Positions 15,232 to 23,390 of a DNA stretch of 34,848 nucleotides are shown here, piece by piece (position 1 is the stretch's first letter; each line of letters starts with the position of its first letter). A model generated the notes under the pieces. The model was not told the origin of the DNA and searched no databases. It worked only from the letters and a program-made list of their open reading frames with translations. Location of the stretch: NCBI GenBank assembly GCA_913060555.1, contig CAJXRS010000020.1, forward strand, positions 1 to 34,848, written 5' to 3'. The stretch is from an uncultured Gammaproteobacteria bacterium. GTDB taxonomy: Bacteria > Pseudomonadota > Gammaproteobacteria > Pseudomonadales > Porticoccaceae. The position numbers and the translations under genes are program-made.

Positions 15232-16284
15232 ATGAAAGCCGCTGTACTGGAAGCCTTCAACAAACCCTTTGTGATTCATGAGCACTGGCCGGAACCCCAG
15301 TGCGGCCCGGAAGATGCCATCATCAAGGTCGCCGCCAACGGCGTCTGCCGCAGCGACTGGCACGTCTGCGTCGGCGACTGGGGCTGGCTGGGGCTGCAAC
15401 CCGAGCTGCCCCATGTGATCGGCCACGAATTCGTCGGCGAAATCGCGGAAGTCGGTGCCCGGGTGAGCAAGTTCAAGGTCGGCGACCGCGTGGTGTGCCC
15501 CTTCAACCTGGGTTGCGGCTCCTGTGAATACTGCACTGGCGGCCACCAGAACGTCTGCATCGAGGGTAATCTCGCCGGCTTCAAGACCTCGGGCGGCTAC
15601 GGCCAGTACGCCCACATCCTCGACGCCGACCTGAACCTGGTACGCCTGCCGGAATCGGTGCCCTTCGTCGACGCCGCCAGCATGGGTTGCCGGTTCATGA
15701 CGTCCTACCACGGCATCGTCGACCAGGCCAAGGTCACCGCCGGCGAGTGGGTCGCGATCCACGGCTGCGGCGGCATCGGTCTGGCCGCCACCCAGATCGC
15801 CAATGCCCTGGGCGCCAACGTCATCGCCGTGGACATCAACCCGAAATCGCTCGAAGTGGCCCGCAAGATGGGCGCGGTGCACGCCATAGATGCCAGCAAG
15901 GACAACCCGGGTGAAGCGATCAAGGAACTGACCGGCGGCGGCGCCCATGTCTCGGTCGACGCCCTGGGCATCGCCACCACCTGCCTGAATTCGGTGATGA
16001 GCCTGCGCAAGCGCGGCCGCCACCTGCAGATCGGCCTCACCACCCAGGCCGAAAAGGGCTTCGTGTCGCTGCCGGTGGACATGATCGTCGCCATGGAGCT
16101 GGAATTCGTCGGCACCATCGGCATGCAGCCGCGCCGCTACGACTCCATGCTCAACATGGTCGAGAGCGGCAAGCTGCGTCCGGGCGAAATGGTCACCAAT
16201 GTGCTGCCGGTCGAGAAGGCCTCCGAGGTCATCGAGTCCATGAGCAGTTTCGGCACCGTGGGCACCACCGTCATCAAGTGGTGA
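15232..16284 (+). CDS. Zinc-dependent alcohol dehydrogenase (MDR family)
   Basis: A 350-residue medium-chain dehydrogenase oxidising an alcohol (or reducing an aldehyde) with NAD(P). Catalytic zinc ligands: C39 in NGVCRSD, H65-E66 in IGHEFVGE and C153 in SMGCRF. Structural zinc ligands: C95, C98, C101 and C109 in CGSCEYCTGGHQNVC. The Rossmann motif GCGGIGLAATQIA is near residues 178-190, with an acidic D (AVDINP) at the end of the second strand suggesting NAD. Full length. GAGGAA sits eight bases before the ATG. The substrate is unknown. It ends at a strong hairpin shared with the convergent LLM oxidoreductase gene. Confidence 0.93.
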   Translation: MKAAVLEAFNKPFVIHEHWPEPQCGPEDAIIKVAANGVCRSDWHVCVGDWGWLGLQPELPHVIGHEFVGEIAEVGARVSKFKVGDRVVCPFNLGCGSCEYCTGGHQNVCIEGNLAGFKTSGGYGQYAHILDADLNLVRLPESVPFVDAASMGCRFMTSYHGIVDQAKVTAGEWVAIHGCGGIGLAATQIANALGANVIAVDINPKSLEVARKMGAVHAIDASKDNPGEAIKELTGGGAHVSVDALGIATTCLNSVMSLRKRGRHLQIGLTTQAEKGFVSLPVDMIVAMELEFVGTIGMQPRRYDSMLNMVESGKLRPGEMVTNVLPVEKASEVIESMSSFGTVGTTVIKW

Positions 16285-16291
16285 CCGCGCT

Positions 16292-16321
16292 GGCGTTCAC
16301 CGGGCAAACCCGGTGAACGCC
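16292..16321. terminator. Bidirectional terminator hairpin between convergent genes
   Basis: GGCGTTCACCGGG (16292-16304) pairs perfectly with its complement (16309-16321) around a CAAA loop, a 13-bp stem. It lies seven bases after the alcohol dehydrogenase stop and includes the last codons and stop of the convergent LLM gene, so it can serve both transcripts. Confidence 0.75.
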
Positions 16322-17337
16322 GCCGGAATGCGGCGGAGATCCTGCACCAGATCCGGCGAGAGATCCGCCGGCACCGCGGTCGCCACACTGGCGAACACTG
16401 CGTCCGAAACCCCGGCAAAGCGCGCCTCGATCGCCTTCTCGAGTTGATCGTGGCGGCCGATGGCGGCAAACAGGGCAACCACGTCATCGGAGACCTCGGC
16501 GGCGATGCGATCCCATTGTCCCGCCTTGGTCATCCGGTTGAGCCTGGCGCCCAGATCCTCCAACCCGTGGCAGGCCAGCACCGGCCAATAGGCGGGCGTC
16601 GAGGCATAGAAGGCCACCCGGTAGCGCACCCACTCGACCATCCTCGCCACGGCGGCGTCATCCACCCCGGTGGCAAGAAAGCCGCCGCCGGAGATCTCGA
16701 ACTGCGCCCGCGCCCGCCCACTGCGCCGCCATCCCTCCGCGAGCTGTGGCTGCACCACCTGATCCAGATAGGCGCGCGTACAGAAAGGATGCAGGCGCAC
16801 GCCATCGCAGACCTCGCCGGCGACCCGCAACATCGCCGGACCCACGGCAGCGATGGTGAGCGCCGGCGGCGGGCCCGAGAGGGGTTCGGGAACGAAGTTC
16901 GGCGTCATCAGGGTGAAGCTGTAGTGCTCGCCCCGGAAGTCCAGGGGACCCTTGCCCTGCCAGCAGTCCCAGATCGCGCGCAGCGCCAGCACGTATTCAC
17001 GCATGCGCGGTGCCGGCGCCGACCAGGGCACGCTGAAGCGTCGCTCGTTGTGGGCCCTGATCTGGCTGCCGAGCCCGATCACCACGCGTCCCGGCGCCGC
17101 CGCCTGCAGGTCCCAGCCGGCATTGGCCACCACCATGGGGCTGCGCGCAAAGGCGATGGCGATGCCGGTGATCAACTCGACCCGTTCGGTCGCGGTTGCC
17201 GCCACCGCCAGGGGCAGAAAGGGCTCGTGAGCGTTTTCCATGGTCATCAGGCCGTCATAGCCGGCGGCTTCGATGGCGCGGGCCGCTGCCGGCACCAGGC
17301 GCAGATCGTGCTGGGGTATGGTGGTGAAGACTTTCAT
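16297..17337 (-). CDS. Luciferase-like (LLM class) flavin/F420-dependent oxidoreductase
   Basis: A 346-residue TIM-barrel protein of the bacterial luciferase-like superfamily, resembling the TIGR03617-type LLM F420 oxidoreductases. Seen: GYDGLMTMENAHEPFLPLAVAA, ERVELITGIAIAFARSPMVVANAGWDL, and GRVVIGLGSQIRAHNERRF, the conserved cofactor-binding strand and loop; then SGPPPALTIAAVGPAM. Whether the cofactor is F420 or FMN cannot be read from the sequence; most gammaproteobacteria do not make F420, so FMN is plausible. It stands alone, divergent from ispB and convergent with the alcohol dehydrogenase. Confidence 0.85.
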   Translation of the reverse strand: MKVFTTIPQHDLRLVPAAARAIEAAGYDGLMTMENAHEPFLPLAVAATATERVELITGIAIAFARSPMVVANAGWDLQAAAPGRVVIGLGSQIRAHNERRFSVPWSAPAPRMREYVLALRAIWDCWQGKGPLDFRGEHYSFTLMTPNFVPEPLSGPPPALTIAAVGPAMLRVAGEVCDGVRLHPFCTRAYLDQVVQPQLAEGWRRSGRARAQFEISGGGFLATGVDDAAVARMVEWVRYRVAFYASTPAYWPVLACHGLEDLGARLNRMTKAGQWDRIAAEVSDDVVALFAAIGRHDQLEKAIEARFAGVSDAVFASVATAVPADLSPDLVQDLRRIPAAFTGFAR

Positions 17338-17418
17338 GACGGCTGCTCCGGACCAGGTTCCGGTACTCTAGTGGACCGCAAACCCATTGCAAGCAGCGCC
17401 CGACGCACGGCGGCTTGC

Positions 17419-17447
17419 TTGACAGGGGTCGGACCCCCACCTAGCAT
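17419..17447 (+). promoter_or_regulatory. Sigma-70 promoter of ispB with a dyad in the spacer
   Basis: A perfect TTGACA (17419-17424) and TAGCAT (17442-17447) are exactly 17 bases apart, 33 bases before the ispB ATG. The spacer holds the dyad GGGGTC-G-GACCCC (17425-17437), a possible operator. Confidence 0.6.
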
Positions 17448-17480
17448 TCCCGCGCCCTCGCCACGGTAAACCCGCCTCGC

Positions 17481-18440
17481 ATGCTGCCCTTTCTGGAGGT
17501 CGTCAAGCCGGATCTGGAAGCGGTCAATCAGCTGATCGTCGCCGAACTCGGCTCCGAGGTCGAGTTGATCGAGGAAGTCGGCCGCTACCTGATCAAGGCG
17601 GGGGGCAAGCGCCTGCGCCCGGTGGTCGCACTGCTCGCCGCCCGCAGTTGCGGCGATCCCGGCGGGCACCATATCGCGCTGGCCACGGTGGTCGAGCTGA
17701 TTCACACCGCGACCCTGCTCCACGACGATGTCGTCGATACCTCCGAATTGCGTCGCGGGCGCACCACCGCCAACCACGAGTACGGCAATGCGGCCAGCGT
17801 CCTGGTCGGCGACTTTCTCTACTCGCGGGCCTTCCAGCTGATGGTGCGGATCGGCGACATGGAGGTGATGCGCGTGCTCGCCGACACCACCAATACCATC
17901 TCCGAGGGCGAGGTCCAGCAGTTGCTCAACGCCGGCAACCCGGAACTGGGCAGCGCCGACTATGCCGAGGTGGTCCGCAAGAAGACCGCGGTACTGTTCC
18001 AGGCAGCGGCCGAGACCGGCGCCCTGCTGTGTGGCGCAGCGACGCACCTGGTGACTGCACTGCGCGACTATGGCCACCATCTGGGCATGGCCTTCCAGCT
18101 GATCGACGATGTTCTCGACTACCAGGCCGATGCCGGGCAACTGGGCAAGAATCTGGGCGACGATCTCGCCGAAGGCAAGATGACCCTGCCGCTGATCCGA
18201 ACCCTCGCCGAGGCTTCACCCGCGCAAGCGCAGACCATCCGCAGCGCGATCACCGAGCGAGGTGGGAATCTCGCCGCCATCGTCGCCCTGGTCAGGGCCG
18301 GTGGCGCACTGGACTTCACCCGCGACCAGGCTCGGGACCACGCCGCGCGGGCGCAGGCGGCGCTGGGGGCGCTACCGGACTCACCGGCGCGGGCAGCCCT
18401 CGGCGAGCTCGCGGAATTTGCCGTGAACCGGGAGTTCTGA
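17481..18440 (+). CDS. ispB: Polyprenyl (octaprenyl-type) diphosphate synthase
   Basis: A trans-prenyltransferase adding isopentenyl units to farnesyl diphosphate to build the ubiquinone side chain. Both aspartate-rich Mg-binding motifs are present: DDVVD (82-86) followed by RRGR, and DDVLD (209-213). GGKRLRP near 41-47 binds isopentenyl diphosphate. A small residue five positions before the first motif (A77 in HTATLLHDD) allows long chains. 319 residues, close to E. coli IspB (323). No strong ribosome binding site is seen before the ATG. A good promoter lies just upstream, and pgi follows after 35 bases. Product length (C40 or another) cannot be fixed by eye. Confidence 0.92.
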   Translation: MLPFLEVVKPDLEAVNQLIVAELGSEVELIEEVGRYLIKAGGKRLRPVVALLAARSCGDPGGHHIALATVVELIHTATLLHDDVVDTSELRRGRTTANHEYGNAASVLVGDFLYSRAFQLMVRIGDMEVMRVLADTTNTISEGEVQQLLNAGNPELGSADYAEVVRKKTAVLFQAAAETGALLCGAATHLVTALRDYGHHLGMAFQLIDDVLDYQADAGQLGKNLGDDLAEGKMTLPLIRTLAEASPAQAQTIRSAITERGGNLAAIVALVRAGGALDFTRDQARDHAARAQAALGALPDSPARAALGELAEFAVNREF

Positions 18441-18475
18441 GAGAGTAAGCCGTCTCCGGATCCGCGGTCACGTCC

Positions 18476-20113
18476 ATGCCAGCTACTGACTCCATCGCGC
18501 AAAGCGACGCGTGGCGCGCGCTCTCCGAGCACCGCGGACAGTTCACCGGACAGACCCTGAGCCAACTGTTCGCCGCCGACCCGCTGCGCGCGCAACGCTT
18601 CAGTGCCAGCGCCGCCGGCATCCACCTCGACTACGCCAAGCAGCATGTCACCGAAACCACCCTGCGCCTGCTGCTGCAGCTGGCAGAAACCGCCCGGCTG
18701 GGTGGGCAGATCGAGGCGCTGTTCACCGGCGCGTGTGTCAACCGCTCCGAGAATCGACCGGCGCTGCACGCGGCGCTGAGAGACGCACCCGCGAACCCCG
18801 GGGTCGCCGGCCGGTTCCGGCAACAGCGCGAACACATGCTCGCCCTGGCGGCGGACCTGCGGGGAGGAGTCTTGACCGGCGCCGGGGGCCTGGCTTGCAC
18901 CGACCTGGTCCACCTGGGCATCGGCGGCTCCGATCTAGGGCCGCGCCTGGCGGTATCGGCGTTTCCGCGCCTCGACTCCGGACCGGTGCGGGTACATTTC
19001 GCAGCCAACCTCGACGCCGACGCGCTCGCCGGGGCGCTGGCCGACTGCCGCCCCGACACCACCCTGTTCGCACTGGCCTCGAAAAGCTTCTCGACCCTGG
19101 AGACGCTGTCCAACGCCGGCCTGGCGCGGCAATGGCTGCGTGCCGGCGGCATCGCCGAGGCCGATCTCGAACGCCACTGGATCGCCATCACCAGCAGGCC
19201 GGAGCGGGCCCGCACCTGGGGTGTGGCCGCCGAGCGCATCCTCGAATTCGACGAGGGTGTCGGCGGCCGCTATTCGCTGTGGTCGGCGATCGGTCTGCCG
19301 GTCGCCGTCGCCCTGGGTCCGGAGTCATTCACCGGGCTGCTGGCCGGCGCCCGAGCCATGGACGAGCACTTCCGCACCGCGGATCCGCAGCATAACCTGC
19401 CGATACTGATGGGCTTGCTGCGTATCTGGCAGGTCAATTTCTGGGGCCACGCCACCCAGGCGGTGCTGCCCTATGCGCACGCTTTGCGCCTGCTGCCCGA
19501 CTATCTGCAACAACTGGTGATGGAAAGTCTCGGCAAGCGTGTCGACCAGCAGGGCCAGGAGCTGAGCTACGCCACCGGGGCGGTGCTCTGGGGCAGCGAG
19601 GAGACCAACGGCCAGCATTCCTTTCACCAGCTGTTGCTGCAGGGTACCCAGGTGGTGCCGGTCGATTTCGTAACCACCGCCAGAGCCCACTGCGCAGCGG
19701 ACCAACACCGCCAGCTGTACGCCAACTGTCTGGCACAGAGCCGCGCGCTGATGGCCGGTCGCAGCGCCGGCGAGCTGGAGGCCGAACTGCTGGCCGCCGG
19801 GGAGCCTCGGGAGCGCGCCCGTGCGCTCGCCGCGCAACGCGCCGTGCCCGGCAATCGCCCCAGTTCCACCCTGGTGTTGGAATCCCTGGAGCCGCGCCAC
19901 CTGGGCGCGCTGCTCGCACTCTACGAGCACAGCGTGTTCGTGCAGAGCGCCATCTGGGGCATCAATGCCTTCGACCAGTGGGGCGTCGAACTCGGCAAAC
20001 AGGCGGCGGCCGCGATCGACGCCGCACTGACCGGCGGCGACGCCGGCGACCTGGACGCCTCGACCCGCGCACTGGCGGAGATCTGGCAATCGGCCAACGC
20101 CGAACCCCGCTGA
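18476..20113 (+). CDS. pgi: Glucose-6-phosphate isomerase
   Basis: Interconverts glucose 6-phosphate and fructose 6-phosphate in glycolysis and gluconeogenesis; the fructose phosphate also feeds mannose-sugar synthesis through the algA-type enzyme at the window's right end. Full length, 545 residues (E. coli 549). Seen: NRSENRPALHAALR, LGIGGSDLGPRL near 147-158, SKSFSTLET near 202-210, VGGRYSLWSAIGLPVA near 262-277, NGQHSFHQL and QWGVELGKQ near the end with the catalytic lysine. One oddity: the E. coli loop WGEPGTNGQH, whose glutamate is catalytic, reads WGSEETNGQH here (372-381). The gene lies 35 bases after ispB. Confidence 0.95.
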   Translation: MPATDSIAQSDAWRALSEHRGQFTGQTLSQLFAADPLRAQRFSASAAGIHLDYAKQHVTETTLRLLLQLAETARLGGQIEALFTGACVNRSENRPALHAALRDAPANPGVAGRFRQQREHMLALAADLRGGVLTGAGGLACTDLVHLGIGGSDLGPRLAVSAFPRLDSGPVRVHFAANLDADALAGALADCRPDTTLFALASKSFSTLETLSNAGLARQWLRAGGIAEADLERHWIAITSRPERARTWGVAAERILEFDEGVGGRYSLWSAIGLPVAVALGPESFTGLLAGARAMDEHFRTADPQHNLPILMGLLRIWQVNFWGHATQAVLPYAHALRLLPDYLQQLVMESLGKRVDQQGQELSYATGAVLWGSEETNGQHSFHQLLLQGTQVVPVDFVTTARAHCAADQHRQLYANCLAQSRALMAGRSAGELEAELLAAGEPRERARALAAQRAVPGNRPSSTLVLESLEPRHLGALLALYEHSVFVQSAIWGINAFDQWGVELGKQAAAAIDAALTGGDAGDLDASTRALAEIWQSANAEPR

Positions 20114-20122
20114 TCTGCGCGA

Positions 20123-20138
20123 CCGACCCCAGGGTCGG
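20123..20138 (+). terminator. Small stem-loop after pgi
   Basis: CCGACC (20123-20128) pairs with GGTCGG (20133-20138) around a four-base loop, ten bases after the pgi stop. No T-run follows, so it is a weak terminator candidate only. Confidence 0.3.
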
Positions 20139-20233
20139 CAGGCGGTTGGCCGCGTCCCCCACTTTCCGGTAGAGTTGCGCACCTTTCTGCGCCAGCAGCG
20201 CAGGTGATCGGCCCCTGAACAAGAGGTAACCCC

Positions 20234-21424
20234 TTGATCATTGGAATCCCCCGGGAGATCCGGCCCGGCGAATCCCGGGTCGCGATGCTGCCCGCCAACA
20301 TCGCCCCCTGGTCCGGCAAAGGCGTCGCTTTCCTCGTCGAACGGGGCGCAGGCGTGCTCGCCGGTGCCTCCGACACCGACTATCAGACCGCCGGTGCCGA
20401 GATCGCCGACCGCGAGGCTGTGTTCACGCGTGCCGACATCCTGCTTCAGGTTCAGGCACCGGGCGCCAACACGGTCAACGGCGACGAGGATCTCGCCCGC
20501 CTGCGGCCCGACCAACTGGTCGCGGGAATGATGGATCCGCTCGGTGAGCCGGCGATTGCCTCAACCTTCGCCAAGACCGGCATCACCGCCATCGCCATGG
20601 AGCTGGTGCCGCGCATCAGCCGCGCCCAGAGCATGGACGTGCTGTCGTCCATGGCAACCCTGGCGGGCTACAAGAGCGTGTTGATCGGCGCCGGTGCGGC
20701 GCCGCGCATCATGCCCATGCTGATGACCGCCGCCGGCACCCTGCAGCCGATGCGGGTGTTCGTGATGGGCGCCGGCGTCGCCGGCCTGCAGGCCTGCGCC
20801 ACCGCCAAGCGGCTGGGCGGCGTGGTGGAAGCCTATGACGTGCGCCCCACGGCCCGCGAACAGATCCTCTCGGTGGGTGCCAAGCCCATCGAGCTCGCAC
20901 TGGAGACCGAAGCCGCGGAAGGCGGCGGCGGTTATGCCCGCGAACAGAGCGCCGACTTCATCCGCCGCCAGCAGGAGCTGATGACCGAGGTGCTCGCCCA
21001 GCAGGACCTGGTGATCACCACCGCGGCGGTGCCCGGTGCCCGCTCGCCGATCCTGATCACCGCCGCCATGGTGGCGGCGATGAAGCCGGGTGCGGTGATC
21101 GTCGACCTGGCCGCCGAGCGCGGCGGCAACTGCGAACTCACCGAGCTGGGCAAGACCCTCGAGGTCGGCGGCGTCACCATCATCGGCCCGGAAAACCTGG
21201 CGGCGAGCCTGCCCATCCACGGCAGCCAGATGTATGGCAAGAACATGGAGGCGCTGCTGTCCCATCTGCTCGACGCAGAGGGCAATCTGCAACTGGATTT
21301 CAGCGACGAAATCGTCTTTGAAACCGTCATCGCACATGGCGGCGAGGTCCCCCACAAGGCGCTGCGCGAGCGGCTGGGGATGCCGCCGCTCGCGCCCGCA
21401 ACCACCGGCGAGGAGACCAGCTGA
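20234..21424 (+). CDS. pntA: NAD(P) transhydrogenase subunit alpha part 1 (PntAA)
   Basis: The NAD(H)-binding domain I of proton-translocating transhydrogenase, which makes NADPH from NADH and NADP using the proton motive force. The 396 residues match alanine dehydrogenase/PNT folds: IPREIRPGESRVAMLP at the start, a Rossmann motif VMGAGVAGLQACATAKRLGG followed by VEAYDVRP, and AAVPGARSPILIT. It is the split form, with no membrane helices. The start is a TTG at 20234, supported by AGAGG seven bases upstream. The stop overlaps the next start (TGATG). A possible but weak promoter (TTGGCC, TAGAGT) lies in the preceding spacer. Confidence 0.94.
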   Translation: MIIGIPREIRPGESRVAMLPANIAPWSGKGVAFLVERGAGVLAGASDTDYQTAGAEIADREAVFTRADILLQVQAPGANTVNGDEDLARLRPDQLVAGMMDPLGEPAIASTFAKTGITAIAMELVPRISRAQSMDVLSSMATLAGYKSVLIGAGAAPRIMPMLMTAAGTLQPMRVFVMGAGVAGLQACATAKRLGGVVEAYDVRPTAREQILSVGAKPIELALETEAAEGGGGYAREQSADFIRRQQELMTEVLAQQDLVITTAAVPGARSPILITAAMVAAMKPGAVIVDLAAERGGNCELTELGKTLEVGGVTIIGPENLAASLPIHGSQMYGKNMEALLSHLLDAEGNLQLDFSDEIVFETVIAHGGEVPHKALRERLGMPPLAPATTGEETS

Positions 21425-21705
21425 TGGACACCATGGTGCTGCTGTTCGCACTCTTTGTTCTGTCCCTGTTTCTGGGAGTAGAGCTGATCACCAAGGTGCC
21501 GCCCACCTTGCATACCCCGCTGATGTCGGGGACCAATGCCATTTCCGGCATCACCCTGGTCGGCGCCGTGCTGGCCGCCGGCGACAATGCCCAATCCTGG
21601 CTGGTGCACGCCCTCGGCTTCATCGCCGTGTTCGCCGCCACCCTGAACGTGGTGGGCGGCTACCTGGTGACCAATCGCATGCTCGCCATGTTCAAGCGCA
21701 AGTGA
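21424..21705 (+). CDS. NAD(P) transhydrogenase subunit alpha part 2 (PntAB)
   Basis: A 93-residue membrane protein forming the alpha part of proton channel domain II of the split transhydrogenase. It is mostly hydrophobic, with LLFALFVLSLFLGVELI, the conserved loop KVPPTLHTPLMSGTNAISGI, and GFIAVFAATLNVVGGYLVTNRML ending in a basic FKRK tail. Its ATG overlaps the pntAA stop by one base and pntB follows 16 bases later, so stoichiometry is probably kept by translational coupling. Confidence 0.93.
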   Translation: MDTMVLLFALFVLSLFLGVELITKVPPTLHTPLMSGTNAISGITLVGAVLAAGDNAQSWLVHALGFIAVFAATLNVVGGYLVTNRMLAMFKRK

Positions 21706-21721
21706 TCGAGGAGCTCGCGGA

Positions 21722-23116
21722 ATGACCGACAACTGGGTTGAATTCGTCTATCTGCTCGCCGCGGTTCTCTTCGTGCTCGGCATCAAGGCCCTGACCCGGC
21801 CCAAGACCGCGGCACGCGGCAACCTGCTGTCTGCGGTAGGCATGTTGCTCGCCGTGGTGGTGACCCTGCTCGATCGCGATATCGTCCGCTACGAATACAT
21901 CGCCGCGGGCATGATCGCGGGCGGCCTCGCCGGGGCGGTGTTCGCACTCCGCGTGCGCATGACGGCCATGCCGCAGATGGTGGCGTTGCTCAACGGCTGC
22001 GGCGGCGGCGCATCCCTGGGGCTGGCCGCGGCCAGCCACCTGATAACGACGGCCAGCGCCGGTTATGGCTCCGGGCCCTCGGTCGCGGTACTGTTCGTGA
22101 CGGCCACGGTGCTGATCGGCGCGGTCACACTGAGCGGCAGTCTGGTCGCCTTCGCCAAACTCCAGGAGCTGATCTCCGGCCAGCCGATCGGCTTCGCCGG
22201 CATGAAGTTTCTCAATGCCACCCTGTTTGCAGCGGCGCTCGCCGCAGGCGCAATGCTGTACGCCGACCCGGGCAACACCTCGTTGTTCTGGGGACTGATC
22301 GCACTGGCGGCGGTGCTGGGCGTCACCCTGGTACTGCCGATCGGCGGCGCCGACATGCCGGTGGTCATCGCCCTATTGAACTCCTACTCGGGCATCGCGG
22401 CGGCCAGCGCCGGCTTCATCATGGAAAACACCGTGCTGATCGTCGCCGGCTCCCTGGTCGGCGCCTCCGGGATCATCCTCACCCAGATCATGTGCAAGGC
22501 GATGAACCGTTCGCTGACCAATGTGCTGTTCGGGGTGATGGCGCCGGGCGGCGCCGCGATGGATGCCGACGCCGTGTACGCCGGCAAGGTGAAGAGCGCC
22601 CAGGCCGAGGAGATCGCCATGATCCTGGAGACCGCGCGCCGGGTAGTGATCGTGCCTGGCTTCGGCATGGCCATGTCCCAGGCCCAGCACGCGGTGCGCG
22701 AACTGATGGATGTCCTCGAAGCACGCGGCACCGAGGTGGAGTTCGCCATCCACCCGGTCGCCGGGCGCATGCCGGGACACATGAACGTGCTGCTCGCCGA
22801 AGCCGAGGTACCCTACGACAAGCTGGTGGAAATGGATCGTATCAATCCGACCTTCGAGCAGACCGATGTCGCCATCGTGATCGGCGCCAACGATGTCACC
22901 AACCCCATGGCCCGCGAGGACAAGGGCAGTCCGATCTACGGCATGCCCATCCTCAACGTCGACAAGGCACGGACCGTGGTAGTGGTCAAGCGCTCTCTGG
23001 GTTCTGGCTTTGCCGGCCTGCCCAATCCGCTGTTCGCAATGGACAATTGCCTGATGGTGTTCGGCGACGGCAAGAAGGCGGTAATCGACATCACCACCGC
23101 GCTCAACGCCGCCTGA
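21722..23116 (+). CDS. pntB: NAD(P) transhydrogenase subunit beta (PntB)
   Basis: It carries the rest of membrane domain II and the NADP(H)-binding domain III. The first half is hydrophobic (for example LNGCGGGASLGLAAASHL and GADMPVVIALLNSYSGIAAA). Domain III begins near 285 and shows VPGFGMAMSQAQHAV, HPVAGRMPGHMNVLLAEA, GANDVTNPMAREDKGSPI and VVVVKRSLGSGFAGLPNPLF. 464 residues against 462 in E. coli. GAGGAG lies nine bases before the ATG. The gene ends six bases before a long palindromic element that may terminate the operon. Confidence 0.95.
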   Translation: MTDNWVEFVYLLAAVLFVLGIKALTRPKTAARGNLLSAVGMLLAVVVTLLDRDIVRYEYIAAGMIAGGLAGAVFALRVRMTAMPQMVALLNGCGGGASLGLAAASHLITTASAGYGSGPSVAVLFVTATVLIGAVTLSGSLVAFAKLQELISGQPIGFAGMKFLNATLFAAALAAGAMLYADPGNTSLFWGLIALAAVLGVTLVLPIGGADMPVVIALLNSYSGIAAASAGFIMENTVLIVAGSLVGASGIILTQIMCKAMNRSLTNVLFGVMAPGGAAMDADAVYAGKVKSAQAEEIAMILETARRVVIVPGFGMAMSQAQHAVRELMDVLEARGTEVEFAIHPVAGRMPGHMNVLLAEAEVPYDKLVEMDRINPTFEQTDVAIVIGANDVTNPMAREDKGSPIYGMPILNVDKARTVVVVKRSLGSGFAGLPNPLFAMDNCLMVFGDGKKAVIDITTALNAA

Positions 23117-23121
23117 GGTGT

Positions 23122-23390
23122 CTAGTGGGCCATGCGGTTAATTAGGTAACGCTCAGAGCCACTGTGCTGGTGCGAATCAAGGCGCGTTTCGCAGGGAATG
23201 GTTGTTCCCTTGCCAAGAAACGCAACGCCGAGTCGCGCCAGCACAGTGGCTCCCGGAGGGCCGCCGCGCAAGCGCCGTGGGCTGCGTTCCGCTCGCTTGA
23301 ATTGGCAAAGCCAGTCCTGCACTCGCGCGCCTTGCCCACAACGCTTGTGCGACGGCTGAGCGTTACCTAATTAACCGCATGGCCCACTAG
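23122..23390. mobile_element. 269-bp palindromic MITE-like element with perfect 35-bp terminal inverted repeats
   Basis: The left end (23122-23156) and right end (23356-23390) are exact reverse complements over 35 bases. Each outer end is CTAG, which may be a 4-bp target duplication of the kind some IS families make (inference) and is itself palindromic. The AT-richer core of the repeat (GGTTAATTAGGTAAC) stands out from the GC-rich surroundings. The interior encodes no recognisable transposase; the short open frames on both strands are not convincing. It fills the gap between convergent pntB and the phosphomannomutase gene, and its right-end CTAG supplies the TAG stop codon of the latter. A non-autonomous insertion element fits best; a very large terminator is the alternative. 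Confidence 0.7.
23157..23251. repeat. Nested 19-bp inverted repeat inside the palindromic element
   Basis: AGCCACTGTGCTGGTGCGA (23157-23175) pairs with 23233-23251 with a single G-T type mismatch. The 57 bases between hold further self-complementary parts (GGGAA with TTCCC; GCGTTTC with a near match of its complement). A transcript could fold into one long branched hairpin. Confidence 0.7.

Noticed and set aside
23164-23370. 68-codon open frame inside the palindromic element as a gene
   Set aside because: It runs through the repeat into the terminal inverted repeat, has a mirror-image open frame on the other strand and no ribosome binding site; it is a by-product of the palindrome.
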